The notes under the pieces: generated by a model
What the model was told of the DNA's origin: nothing
What the model saw: the letters and a program-made list of their open reading frames with translations, nothing else
Databases searched by the model: none
Position numbers and translations under genes: made by a program
Shown: piece after piece, positions 27,509 to 35,567 of the stretch
Layout: the number at the start of each line of letters is the position of its first letter
How positions within the stretch are numbered: the stretch's first letter is position 1
Assembly (NCBI RefSeq): GCF_001305855.1
Contig: NZ_LIXZ01000015.1
Span: 853 to 64,852, forward strand
From: Rossellomorea vietnamensis
GTDB lineage: Bacteria; Bacillota; Bacilli; Bacillales; Bacillaceae_B
Reading direction: 5' to 3'
DNA length: 64,000 nt

Positions 27509-27582
27509 ATGTAATATTATGGTAACATAAAAGAGTATTTTGCTAGTATTGAATGAAACGAGGAACCAGTTGTGTCTATAGC
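27509..27582 (+). repeat. Leader segment, copy 2 of the 75-bp duplication
   Basis: Matches 7691-7765 with only a few differences: one deleted G before the AGTATTTT segment, and GTTGTGTC in place of ATTAATGCC at the start codon. It is followed by a 30-codon open frame from the GTG at 27572, which overlaps the ATG of the next gene (ATGA at 27661). That frame is probably the remnant of a lost paralogue of the 7755 gene and may now act as a leader peptide. Confidence 0.8.
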
Positions 27583-27660
27583 TAGTGGGAACGACCGTAT
27601 GGGATGCAGCAAGCATCATGCTTTCAGCTTGGTGCTACGATCTAGAAAGGTGGAGGTAAA

Positions 27661-27849
27661 ATGAAATACATAGTTGGCATGTATGTTGTGATGGCTATAA
27701 TGGTATGTGTGAATTTGATAAGTGGGTATCTTCTAAAAGGAGACTACTGGGCTATCGCAAGCTGGTTGCTTATCGCCTTATTTTTCTTCGGCACTTTATT
27801 CTTCATTAATGCTAGATATGTATTATCGAAGAAGAAGGTTGAAAGTTAA
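27661..27849 (+). CDS. Small two-helix membrane protein
   Basis: 62 residues with two hydrophobic helices (YIVGMYVVMAIMVCVNLISG and WLLIALFFFGTLFFI) and a basic C-terminus (KKKVES). GGTGGAGG precedes the ATG. The preceding 30-codon frame ends across its start, so coupling is possible. A repeat-derived hairpin follows. No family recognised. Confidence 0.6.
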   Translation: MKYIVGMYVVMAIMVCVNLISGYLLKGDYWAIASWLLIALFFFGTLFFINARYVLSKKKVES

Positions 27850-27884
27850 AAGAAGCACGAGAATGAACCCCGTGCTTCTTTTAC
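27850..27884 (+). terminator. Repeat-derived hairpin terminator
   Basis: AGAAGCACG pairs with CGTGCTTCT and is followed by TTT. The loop (AGAATGAACCC) resembles a decayed GAACCGTCCCC core, so this is likely a worn copy of the repeat family used as a terminator. Confidence 0.7.
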
Positions 27885-27946
27885 AGTTACACCTTTCCTT
27901 AGGTCACTATCCTACCCCATATGAATACATATGAAGGGGAGGAGGA

Positions 27947-28474
27947 ATGACCAGTATGATTCTTAAGATGATTGATTTAAGTTTAATGGCTGAACACCTG
28001 CCTGTTCATAAAGCTGAATTGGATAAGTTAGCTTCATATATATGTACCATTCAAGACTCAGAGATCAAGCAAGCAGCCACAGAACAGTACATGATCATGC
28101 AAAACCATGTGAAAGTAATGATTGCCCTTATGGATCCCGTTCAAAATGAAACGATAAGTATCGAAGACCTCCATAAATGGGACCCTGTTCAATTTAACTG
28201 TCAACAAAAATATACAAGCATGAGCCAGGAGAATATCCTAAAAGAACTCGCCACTACTGCCGAGTCCATGGCAAACAAAAACTTCAACTCCGGGCTAAGA
28301 ATGAAAGCTGAAAATGTACGCAATATTCATATTCACATGGCCCTGCAGCAAATAACGATGCTTAACCGTTACAATGCCCTAATGGATAAATTCCTCAAAG
28401 ATACAGCTCCAAGAAGTTCGAGAAAAGAACAGGAAGAAACGTTGGAGACATTTAGAAAGATGTTTAACCTTTGA
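27947..28474 (+). CDS. CotF-like spore coat protein
   Basis: 175 residues, wholly helical in appearance, resembling coat-F/ferritin-like four-helix proteins of bacilli: an N-terminal helix (MAEHLPVHKAELDKLASYI), a methionine- and histidine-rich body (QYMIMQNHVKVMIALMDP) and RNIHIHMALQQITMLNRY. Such proteins are found in the spore coat and often as several copies per genome. GGGGAGGAGG lies directly upstream; an ATG nine bases later (27956) is an alternative start. A perfect repeat-type terminator follows. Family assigned from general pattern, not from a decisive motif. Confidence 0.6.
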   Translation: MTSMILKMIDLSLMAEHLPVHKAELDKLASYICTIQDSEIKQAATEQYMIMQNHVKVMIALMDPVQNETISIEDLHKWDPVQFNCQQKYTSMSQENILKELATTAESMANKNFNSGLRMKAENVRNIHIHMALQQITMLNRYNALMDKFLKDTAPRSSRKEQEETLETFRKMFNL

Positions 28475-28475
28475 A

Positions 28476-28508
28476 GGAAGCACGGGGACGGTTCCCGTGC
28501 TTCTTTTT
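28476..28508 (+). repeat. GGGGACGGTTC repeat serving as a terminator
   Basis: AAGCACGGG-GACGGTT-CCCGTGCTT followed by C and six T: a perfect 9-bp stem with the repeat core as loop. It closes the CotF-like gene and shows that the repeat can double as an intrinsic terminator. Confidence 0.85.
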
Positions 28509-28999
28509 TAAAAGGTCGCCGTATTATTCGCCTGATCCGCCTTCACACAATCAATCGCAATCACAAGGGCCAGGATCATCGTTTCCATCTCTTCCTCTAA
28601 TATCTGCACCCTGTAACTGTCGCCCCAACTGAACCACTCTTTCCCAACTTCTCCTACGACTCTTCCCTGATGTAACACCTGAAAGTCCATATCCATCCAG
28701 TTTCCATTCACTTCAATTCCTGCCGCATCAATAGAATACCTGGCCTTTAGAAAGGAGAATTCTTTCTTGATCGTCACCAAATCCTGACCATTCACCTCAA
28801 CAAAGAATGTCGGCAAAAAGCTCAACACCTTCTTCGTGATCAGGGCTACTTCATTTCGATCTGTATTCATAATGGAGAAAGTCTTCGGGACCTTCATAAA
28901 GCTCCCTTCGACATAATAAACGTCCTTCTCATCCTGGTCCTTTACGGTGAATTTCTCGCTGAAACTGAATACCTTTTGTTTGATGTATAGCTGTTTCAT
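28508..28999 (-). CDS. LURP-one-related / YxjI-family protein
   Basis: 163 residues: MKQLYIKQKVFSFSEKFTVK, then VYYVEGSFMKVPKTFSI and FLKARYSIDAAG. Length and the repeated beta-strand pattern fit the tubby-like LURP-one-related family (YxjI in B. subtilis), whose role is not established. Single gene, upstream of a free-standing start region at 29000-29120. Confidence 0.8.
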   Translation of the reverse strand: MKQLYIKQKVFSFSEKFTVKDQDEKDVYYVEGSFMKVPKTFSIMNTDRNEVALITKKVLSFLPTFFVEVNGQDLVTIKKEFSFLKARYSIDAAGIEVNGNWMDMDFQVLHQGRVVGEVGKEWFSWGDSYRVQILEEEMETMILALVIAIDCVKADQANNTATF

Positions 29000-29123
29000 G
29001 ATTTTCCTCCCCCATATTAGTCCTTACATTATTTACGATTGAGTTGGGGTTAAGTTCCAATATTTTACCTTTCACCAGAAAAAAAGCCATCCCCTCGAGA
29101 AAGGAATAGCTCATACTCTCTCT

Positions 29124-30191
29124 TTATCTCTCACACGCCCAGTCATCTTTATCCCGGTCATGCTTCGGTGCATAAGCAGGATGATCGGAAGGGACTCCAT
29201 CCGGATAGACTTTTCTCAATTCGGTACAGTTTTGATAGTACTCCTGCTGTTGAGTAGCTGCCGGTTCTTCCGTTGTTGCACTGGGGCTGGAATTAGATGT
29301 TGTCGTTGTTTTCTTTTCTTCCTTTGGATCCAAATCCCCTTTAGTCGTGCCATTTTCACCGTAAGCCCAGAGCCCCGTTCCTTTCTCCCTTGCTTCCCGG
29401 GCAAATTTCACGAAGTACTCGCTGTATTTCACATCCGGGTTGTAGGTGGACGGCTCGGCATATCCGTTTAATACCAGGTCGGCATTGAACATCTTGGTCC
29501 GTATTTCTTCTTCATCCATGTCATCCTTAGGGATTTCAAGCCAGATCAAGCGAAGGGAACGATTGTACCGATCCGTTTCGGACACATCTTTTTGGAGCCA
29601 GACCGTTTTGCCTTCTAACTTCTCGGTCGTATAGTTACTTGCTTCTTTTCCATACTCTTCTGTTCTCGTTGTGGACTCAGGAGTGTTGACACCAATGAAC
29701 CGTACTTTTCTTCCATCCTTCAATTCGACTGTATCACCGTCAACCACCCGGGAAACCAGTACTTCTTCCATTCCGAAAGTGTCGGCAAGCTCTTGCTGCT
29801 CTTTCACTTTCTCAGCTTCCGCTTTTTCCTTTGCCGCCTGTTCTTCCGCCAGTCTCTCTTCTTCCTTGGCCTTCTTCTCTTCTGCCGTCTTCTTTTCTTC
29901 CTCTGCCTTTGCCGGTTGATCAGCTTCTTTATCAGCCTTCTCAGTGGTGGCTGCTTTATCCACTTGATCTGATGGCGCTGCACACCCCCCGGTGATGGCG
30001 ACCACAACCCCGACCGTAATCAACCAGCCTGGTTTCCTTAAGAACATCCTTCTGCCTTTTCTCCTTTGAGAAGTTTGGTATAAGCTAACCCCCACGATCA
30101 ATAATCCAATCCATGCTGCAGGTGCTATTATAGCCAGAAGCAAGGTGAAAATGATGATACAGGCAGCCAAGATCATACATGACCCTTTCAT
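29124..30191 (-). CDS. Membrane/lipoprotein thermonuclease with excalibur domain
   Basis: 355 residues. Two N-terminal membrane helices (CMILAACIIIFTLLLAIIAP; AAWIGLLIVGVSLY) are followed by a second, lipoprotein-like signal (LITVGVVVAITGGCAAPS), a long E/K/A-rich coiled-coil linker (~95-165), a staphylococcal-nuclease domain with VDGDTVELKDGRKVRFIGV, NTPES and the YNRSLR arginine, and a C-terminal excalibur calcium-binding motif (D-R-D-K-D-D-W-A-C-E). AAAGGAG seven bases before the ATG at 30191 sets the start. An internal ATG at MFLRKPGW, also preceded by a ribosome-like AGAAGG, would give a secreted lipoprotein. It degrades DNA/RNA outside the cell. Confidence 0.85.
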   Translation of the reverse strand: MKGSCMILAACIIIFTLLLAIIAPAAWIGLLIVGVSLYQTSQRRKGRRMFLRKPGWLITVGVVVAITGGCAAPSDQVDKAATTEKADKEADQPAKAEEEKKTAEEKKAKEEERLAEEQAAKEKAEAEKVKEQQELADTFGMEEVLVSRVVDGDTVELKDGRKVRFIGVNTPESTTRTEEYGKEASNYTTEKLEGKTVWLQKDVSETDRYNRSLRLIWLEIPKDDMDEEEIRTKMFNADLVLNGYAEPSTYNPDVKYSEYFVKFAREAREKGTGLWAYGENGTTKGDLDPKEEKKTTTTSNSSPSATTEEPAATQQQEYYQNCTELRKVYPDGVPSDHPAYAPKHDRDKDDWACER

Positions 30192-30323
30192 TTCAGCACT
30201 CCTTTTTTCGTTATCTTGATTCCCTTTGGCTGACCGCAAAATTTTTAACAGATTTGAATATTAATTGTATTATAAAATTGCTTATTTATCAGATAATATC
30301 GCAATTTAGTACTGCACGAATAA

Positions 30324-30361
30324 AAAAAAGAGCAGAAGAGCCACGTAGCTGCTTCTGCTCT
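30324..30361 (-). terminator. Terminator for leftward transcription
   Basis: GAGCAGAAG pairs with CTTCTGCTC; on the minus strand the stem is followed by a T-run (AATAAAAAAAA on the plus strand). It lies between the nuclease gene's start region and the gene remnant at 30393-30532. Confidence 0.7.
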
Positions 30362-30392
30362 ATTTCAATGAGGGACAGTTCCGCTCCCCACC

Positions 30393-30532
30393 ATGCTTCA
30401 CCCTAAACAGAATCGAAGCAAAGAAATTGGCCAAGAAAAATATTCAGCCGGTTCTTTTCCTCTTCAGCTTTTAAAGCGATCAAGAAGCGATATTGCATAG
30501 GTACGGTCAATAGGGAGATCAATACGTAGAAG
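30393..30532 (-). pseudogene. Degraded second copy of the small membrane protein at 32089
   Basis: About 87 bases (30446-30532) are nearly identical to 32231-32317 and encode YVLISLLTVPMQYRFLIALK plus AEEEKNRL. Roughly 90 bases are then missing and the frame is lost, though the C-terminus (FLANFFASILFRVKHG) can still be read in another frame down to 30393. The N-terminus is replaced by a repeat at 30529. An unbroken frame runs through the region, but it is a chance fusion. Confidence 0.8.
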
Positions 30533-30597
30533 CAGAGGGACGGTTCTCCTGCTTCCAATTCATAAAAAAAGAAGCACGAGAACCGTCCCCGTGCTTC
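30529..30597. repeat. Inverted pair of GGGGACGGTTC repeats
   Basis: GAAGCAGAGGGACGGTTC...GCTTCC (30529-30556), an A-rich spacer, then GAAGCACGAGAACCGTCCCC...GCTTC (30571-30597) in the opposite direction. The left edge is exactly where homology of the truncated membrane-protein copy ends. Confidence 0.85.
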
Positions 30598-30825
30598 AGG
30601 AGTAATAAGCTGCCGCGTTGAAATAGAGCGGCGATATGTGGTGGAATCCCTAAACAAACGGGGCACTTCTTTAAAACAGTGCTCCAACATGACAATTTCA
30701 CGTCTCGTCATCGTTTTAGGTACTCCCCAGTTGAATTTTCAGCTTTAAAATTTTTAAGAACGAGTAGAATGAATTGGTTTTTCCTATACTAGTACTAGGA
30801 GAATGAAACCAAGAGGAGTGAGCTT

Positions 30826-31914
30826 ATGAAAATCGCGATTATCGGTGCTGGGTTGGCCGGTCTTTCCTGTGCTTTGACCTTGGAGAAATATGGGTATCAA
30901 GCGGATATCTTTGAAAGAAGAGCGATGGTGGGGGATCGTTTTGTTATTGCAGAAGCCATGTTTTCTATCTTTCACTCTCCTTTTCCGGATGTAGTAAAAT
31001 ATTTATCTGAATCCCATGATATTCACCTTAAACCTACGACCAATATTCAAAAACTACACATTTATTCTGAGAACGAGCACTCTTTTTTAGACGGGCACCT
31101 GGGATTTACAAATATGCGGGGGAAGCATCAAGAATCATATGAGAAGCAACTTGCTAACCAGTTAAAAGGAGAAATTCAATTCAATAAAAATGTATCCTAT
31201 AAAGATATCTCCAAAGAGTACACGCATGTGGTTCTTGCGACAGGTGACGCATTAGATACTAAAAAAATTCAACCCTATAATGTGGCTTTCAAAGCTACTT
31301 TTAAAGGGGCAGCAATTGAAGGTAATTTTAATCAAACCGAGGCCTACACGTTCTATAATAACCATTTTGCACCGAAAGGCATGGCTTATGTACTGCCATA
31401 TTCTGATTCGGAAGCCTCTCTTGTATTAGTCTATCCCCAATATCCCGAAAATGAGATGCTGGTTAAAGAGGAGCTTTGGGAAAAGTGTTTGACAGAATGC
31501 CACAGGAGACTGGATCAAGACTTCAAAGTGATTAGCGAATTTTCAATTAAAGATTATCGAATCGGAAAAATTCAAACCCCGAGAATAGGGAATACCTTCT
31601 TTGTTGGCAACTGCTGGGGGGCTATTACACCTTTGTTTGGATTTGGGCAATTTGAATCGATGATGACCGGAATTTATGCCGCCTATGATATTGTCGGAAT
31701 GGGCGATTATGAAAAGCTGATTCAACCATTATCCAAGGGCTACCATGATTCTCTTACCCTGCGAAGAACTATAGAAAAGTTCGATAATAAGAAGCTTGAT
31801 CTATTAACAAAATCAATGAGGAATGAATTAATTGAAAGCTTTGTCACAAGTAAAAAATTCAGTGCTATGAAAATATTGAGCAACATTATTCATCCATACT
31901 TTCGTAAGTCATAA
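30826..31914 (+). CDS. FAD-dependent oxidoreductase
   Basis: 362 residues with an N-terminal FAD Rossmann motif (KIAIIGAGLAGLSCALTLEK, then a glutamate at the end of the second strand: ADIFERR) and a second nucleotide segment, THVVLATGD. A late stretch, GNTFFVGNCWGAITPLFGFG, resembles the flavin-contacting region of tryptophan-halogenase and geranylgeranyl-reductase-like proteins. GAGGAG lies about seven bases before the ATG. It stands alone between repeat elements. Substrate unknown. Confidence 0.75.
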   Translation: MKIAIIGAGLAGLSCALTLEKYGYQADIFERRAMVGDRFVIAEAMFSIFHSPFPDVVKYLSESHDIHLKPTTNIQKLHIYSENEHSFLDGHLGFTNMRGKHQESYEKQLANQLKGEIQFNKNVSYKDISKEYTHVVLATGDALDTKKIQPYNVAFKATFKGAAIEGNFNQTEAYTFYNNHFAPKGMAYVLPYSDSEASLVLVYPQYPENEMLVKEELWEKCLTECHRRLDQDFKVISEFSIKDYRIGKIQTPRIGNTFFVGNCWGAITPLFGFGQFESMMTGIYAAYDIVGMGDYEKLIQPLSKGYHDSLTLRRTIEKFDNKKLDLLTKSMRNELIESFVTSKKFSAMKILSNIIHPYFRKS

Positions 31915-32017
31915 CAATCATTGCCTGATCCCCTCAAACCTTTATCATTGTATTACGCTAAAGGTTTATGTTTCTGGATTTATCATAAAGGCTCTTTTCC
32001 TATAGTTTGTTGCTATT

Positions 32018-32090
32018 GGAAGCATGGGGACGGTTCTCCCGCTTCCAACTCACTAAAAAAGGAAGCACAGGAAACCCTCCCGTGCTTCTT
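32018..32090. repeat. Inverted pair of GGGGACGGTTC repeats
   Basis: GGAAGCATGGGGACGGTTC...GCTTCC (32018-32046), an A-rich spacer, then GGAAGCACAGGAAACCCTCC...GCTTC facing it. The second half touches the end of the membrane-protein gene at 32089. Confidence 0.85.
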
Positions 32091-32346
32091 ATCTATGCTT
32101 CAAACGGTATAAAACAGATGCAAGGACATTGGCCAAAAAGAATAACGGGTTCCCCTGCATATTCCCATGCAGGCTCAACTCTCCCGCATTCATGGCATCA
32201 TACATCTCTCCCTGTTTCTTTCCTATCAGCCGGTTCTTTTCCTCTTCAGCCTTTAAAGCGATCAAGAAGCGATATTGCATAGGTACGATCAATAGGGAGA
32301 TCAATACGTACAAACCGATAACAGCTAGAAATATAGTGAATTCCAT
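32089..32346 (-). CDS. Small membrane protein, DUF3949-like
   Basis: 85 residues: one N-terminal membrane helix (EFTIFLAVIGLYVLISLLIV), then a cytoplasmic helix PMQYRFLIALKAEEEKNRLI, a middle segment GKKQGEMYDAMNAG and a C-terminal hydrophobic stretch (PLFFLANVLASVLYRL). I associate this with the Bacillus DUF3949 type, from memory and not certain. A damaged duplicate lies 1.6 kb to the left. Its stop lies at the edge of a repeat pair. Function unknown. Confidence 0.7.
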   Translation of the reverse strand: MEFTIFLAVIGLYVLISLLIVPMQYRFLIALKAEEEKNRLIGKKQGEMYDAMNAGELSLHGNMQGNPLFFLANVLASVLYRLKHR

Positions 32347-32550
32347 TTCAAATCCCTCCGTAAGTCCAACGTTTTTTCCATTTTATTAATATGTATACGT
32401 TTTACTGATATGGAAAGTTTCGTTAATGGAACTCTTTTGTCTTAGAAACGGTTCCCCTGCTTCCGAAAAAAAGGAATGGATAATCCTGCTAAACCAGCAC
32501 ATACTACTTTCTGAGTAAACAGATGTTTACATAAAAAAGGAGGTAGAATC

Positions 32551-33051
32551 ATGAAAAACAAAACATTTGCTTTGATGATGGTTGTATTTATGGCGTTCCT
32601 GACTCTTTCGAACGGAGTATCGGCCAATGAAGGCGGAACACCGGCCACGAAGGATATCGTTGATACGGCTGTGGAAGCCGGTCAGTTCAAAACCCTTGCA
32701 GCTGCTCTAGAAAAGGCAGGACTTGTGGAGACACTGAAAGGTGAGGGGCCGTACACGGTATTCGCGCCGACGGATGCTGCATTTGAAAAACTTCTAAAGA
32801 AATTAGGTATCACAGCTGAAGAACTACTCGCTAGAGAAGATCTAAAGCAGATCCTTCTCTATCATGTCCTTTCAGGTAAAGTTATGTCTACAGATCTGAA
32901 AGACGGTCAAAAGGCAGAGACACTGGCCAACAAGACAGTTGATATCAAGCTGAACCCTGTTCGTGTCAACAACGCCAACGTAGTGAAAGCTGATATCCAG
33001 GCTTCCAATGGTGTCATTCATGTGATTGATGAAGTGTTACTTCCGGAGTAA
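32551..33051 (+). CDS. Secreted fasciclin-domain protein
   Basis: 166 residues. A signal peptide ([20 protein letters not shown], cleavage likely after G-V-S-A) precedes one full fasciclin (FAS1) domain: [20 protein letters not shown], the [11 protein letters not shown] motif, LLYHVLSGK and the closing [16 protein letters not shown]1 domains mediate adhesion or matrix binding. AAAGGAGG lies about eight bases before the ATG. The gene ends against a repeat/terminator pair. Confidence 0.9.
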   Translation: MKNKTFALMMVVFMAFLTLSNGVSANEGGTPATKDIVDTAVEAGQFKTLAAALEKAGLVETLKGEGPYTVFAPTDAAFEKLLKKLGITAEELLAREDLKQILLYHVLSGKVMSTDLKDGQKAETLANKTVDIKLNPVRVNNANVVKADIQASNGVIHVIDEVLLPE

Positions 33052-33125
33052 GGAAGCAGGGGGACGGTTCTGCTGCTTCCCACATCTAGAAGAAAAGAAG
33101 CAAGGGGAGCCCCCTTGCTTCTTTC
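33052..33125. terminator. Repeat pair forming a two-way terminator
   Basis: The left part (33052-33080) is a GGGGACGGTTC repeat with GGAAGC/GCTTCC ends. The right part (33095-33123) is a perfect hairpin, AAGAAGCAAGGGG-AGC-CCCCTTGCTTCTT, with T/A-rich flanks on both sides. It separates the convergent fasciclin and dihydroxyacetone kinase genes. Confidence 0.8.
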
Positions 33126-33126
33126 T

Positions 33127-34884
33127 TTACCTTAAGCTCTCCGATAACTCTGTAAATATTACCCCAAGCGCATAGGCACCCGCATCCGGATGTCCAAGGC
33201 TTCGTTCCCCAACAGTACCGGCACGTCCCATCCGAGCAACGATATCTTTCGTTTTCTCGGCACCTTCTACTGCGGCATCCGCTCCTTTTTGGAATGCGGT
33301 CTTGAAGTCGTCTCCGTCTGCGGCACTTTGTGACCAGGAGTCTGCACATGGAACGAGTGCATCTACGAGGGTTTTGTCCCCGACCTCTGCTCCTCTGCCG
33401 AAGGATCTCTCGCCTGTATCCTGGATTCCTTTCACAGCCGCCTGCAGCATATCCGCGAATTCTTTCACGGTCAATTCCGTTCGATCCTGCGCTGCTTTTC
33501 CAGCAGCCCGGAATGCGGATCCCCAGATCGGACCGGAAGCACCTCCGCAGTATTCCATGATGACCATGGAGCTTGCATCCAGGAAGCTGCCGATTGTCAG
33601 GTTTTCCTGGCCTAGGATGTCTTTCCACTCCCGCTTCAATTGCTTGAAGCCTTTCGATACGCTCATCCCGAAATCACCGTCTCCGGCATGGGAATCCAAT
33701 TCGCAGAATGGCACTTCATTCTTGATGATCGTGTCGCTCATTTTATCCACGAGATAAATCATGTTTCCGAGTGTTGCTTTATCGTTTTTAATCACAGCGT
33801 GTTCTACAGGTGTCTCCACTTCGAATGATACTGGTTTCTCTTCCTCATCTTCCTCGAGATCGATGTACTCCACACCCGGTACCGGTCCGTCCACTCTGAA
33901 TGCAGGCGCAGTGCTCTCACTGGATAGCAATGTTTTCAGCTCTTCATCAAGCTTCATCACGGTCAGGGAAACGCCTGCCATATCGATGCTTGTCATGTAA
34001 TTGCCGACAAAAGCACGGTTAATCTGGATTTTTTTATCCGCCAAGATCCTGGTGATGGAATTGTTGAACAGGTATAGTTCCTGTAGCGGAGTACCACCAA
34101 AGCCGTTGACTAGAATCGCAAGCTCTGAAGAATTACCATCCTCAATTTTCAGATCCTTCAGCAGGTCGTTTACCATCCGCTCAGCCAGTTCGTCTGCAGA
34201 CGCCATTTTTTCCCGTCTTGTCCCCGGCTCACCGTGAATCCCGACGCCATATTCGATTTCGTCGTCATCCAATTTGAACGTCGGAGATCCACTGGCTGGC
34301 ACCGTACAGGATGTCAGAGCGAAGCCGATGCTGCGGACATTCTCGGCGGCTTTCTCTGCCACGGCTTTCACTTCCAGCAAGCTTCTGCCTTCTTCAGCAG
34401 CCGCTCCCGCAATTTTATGTACCAACACCGTCCCCGCGACACCGCGGCGTCCCACTGTATAAAGGCTGTCTTCCACGGCAATATCATCATCCACTTTGAC
34501 ATACTCAACCGGGATGCCATCTTCTGACGCCATGTGTGCGGCATTTTTAAAGTTCATGATATCTCCGCTGTAATTCTTTATGACGAGCAGGGCTCCCTTT
34601 TTACCGGCCGTCGCTTTGATTGCCTGATAAACCTGGATCTGTGAAGGCGATGCAAACACGTCACCGCACACGGCAGCATCTAACATCCCTTTCCCAACGA
34701 GTCCCGCATGTGCAGGCTCATGTCCACTTCCACCGCCGCTGATCAACGTTACCTTATTCTCATTCAAATCCTTTTTCTTCATCACCTTATACTTTTTCAT
34801 AAACTCAAGCTCCGGATGAGCCATGGCCATCCCATTGCACATCTCCACGACCAAATCTTCCGGTTCATTCATGACTTTCTTCAT
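33127..34884 (-). CDS. Dihydroxyacetone kinase, DhaK-DhaL fusion (ATP type)
   Basis: 585 residues, as in single-chain ATP-dependent glycerone kinases. The DhaK half has LISGGGSGHEPAHAGLVGKG, GDVFASPSQIQ, NYSGDIMNF and GVGIHGEPG with the histidine that binds dihydroxyacetone covalently. The DhaL half (from ~375) has DSHAGDGDFGMSVSKGF with Mg-ATP aspartates, SSMVIMEYCGGASGPIWGSAF and GDKTLVDAL. It phosphorylates dihydroxyacetone (possibly other short ketoses). GGAGGAG precedes the ATG. Single gene. Confidence 0.9.
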   Translation of the reverse strand: MKKVMNEPEDLVVEMCNGMAMAHPELEFMKKYKVMKKKDLNENKVTLISGGGSGHEPAHAGLVGKGMLDAAVCGDVFASPSQIQVYQAIKATAGKKGALLVIKNYSGDIMNFKNAAHMASEDGIPVEYVKVDDDIAVEDSLYTVGRRGVAGTVLVHKIAGAAAEEGRSLLEVKAVAEKAAENVRSIGFALTSCTVPASGSPTFKLDDDEIEYGVGIHGEPGTRREKMASADELAERMVNDLLKDLKIEDGNSSELAILVNGFGGTPLQELYLFNNSITRILADKKIQINRAFVGNYMTSIDMAGVSLTVMKLDEELKTLLSSESTAPAFRVDGPVPGVEYIDLEEDEEEKPVSFEVETPVEHAVIKNDKATLGNMIYLVDKMSDTIIKNEVPFCELDSHAGDGDFGMSVSKGFKQLKREWKDILGQENLTIGSFLDASSMVIMEYCGGASGPIWGSAFRAAGKAAQDRTELTVKEFADMLQAAVKGIQDTGERSFGRGAEVGDKTLVDALVPCADSWSQSAADGDDFKTAFQKGADAAVEGAEKTKDIVARMGRAGTVGERSLGHPDAGAYALGVIFTELSESLR

Positions 34885-34950
34885 TCATAACTCCTCCTTC
34901 AGTTTTGTCATTGACCAAATTATCTCACTCACCACAGGAAAACGAAAGTA

Positions 34951-34980
34951 AGAAGCATGGGGACGGTTCTGCTGCTTCCT
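34951..34980 (+). repeat. GGGGACGGTTC repeat, single copy
   Basis: AGAAGCATGGGGACGGTTCT, then GCTGCTTCCT: a single full-length unit in the gap between the kinase start and the YciI-like gene. Confidence 0.85.
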
Positions 34981-35072
34981 CTTGATGAAGATCAATTATG
35001 GTAAGATTAAATTATTAGAATTTTACAAAATATTTATGCGCAAAAAAATCGAATGACCTAGGAGAGATAAAG

Positions 35073-35447
35073 ATGATCTTTTTATGTATGGGCTATTTCA
35101 ACTCTGAAAAAATGGATGCACGTCCAAGTGCTGAGATTGAGGCTGTGATGGAGGAATGCCAGCCCCACACGGAGAAATTTTATGAAAGTGGGAAAGTGCT
35201 TCTTGATGCAGGTCTCGAGTCAGAAATCAAAAACCTGCGCCGTGTGGACGGGAAGGTCATGGTAACAGACGGCCCGTTTACAGAAACAAAAGAGATGATA
35301 GGCAGCATATTCATTTTTGAAGCAGAGAACATGGATGAAGCGATCGAGCTTGCCTCTATTCATCCGACCACGCAATTGAATATAGGAGAAGAGTTCGGAT
35401 GGCGGATAGAGATTCGTCCTGTGCATTATTTTAAGAATGATAAGTGA
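35073..35447 (+). CDS. YCII-related (DGPF-domain) protein
   Basis: 124 residues: FLCMGYFNSEKMDARPSAEI at the N-terminus and VMVTDGPFTETKEMIGSIFI, which holds the DGPF signature, in the middle; a ferredoxin-like fold is expected. Members are small proteins of uncertain biochemical role, often beside sigma-factor or regulator genes elsewhere. AGGAGAG lies about eight bases before the ATG. The following DinB-like gene starts 120 bases later and may be co-transcribed. Confidence 0.85.
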   Translation: MIFLCMGYFNSEKMDARPSAEIEAVMEECQPHTEKFYESGKVLLDAGLESEIKNLRRVDGKVMVTDGPFTETKEMIGSIFIFEAENMDEAIELASIHPTTQLNIGEEFGWRIEIRPVHYFKNDK

Positions 35448-35567
35448 GTTATCCGTAATCCTTTTCACACTATTTTAAGGAGTGGATGATTGACACCAAG
35501 AGTGGGAAGAGGAAAAATAATACCCTTATTACAATTCGGTGCATTTCTTCAGGAAGGAGAAAGGAAC

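Noticed and set aside
28929-29114. A 61-codon minus-strand frame overlapping the YxjI-like gene start
   Set aside because: No ribosome site, and it overlaps the well-supported gene in another frame.
30403-30711. A continuous 102-codon minus-strand frame
   Set aside because: It joins a repeat pair to a frameshifted, deleted copy of the small membrane protein; the fusion is accidental and is reported as a pseudogene plus repeat.
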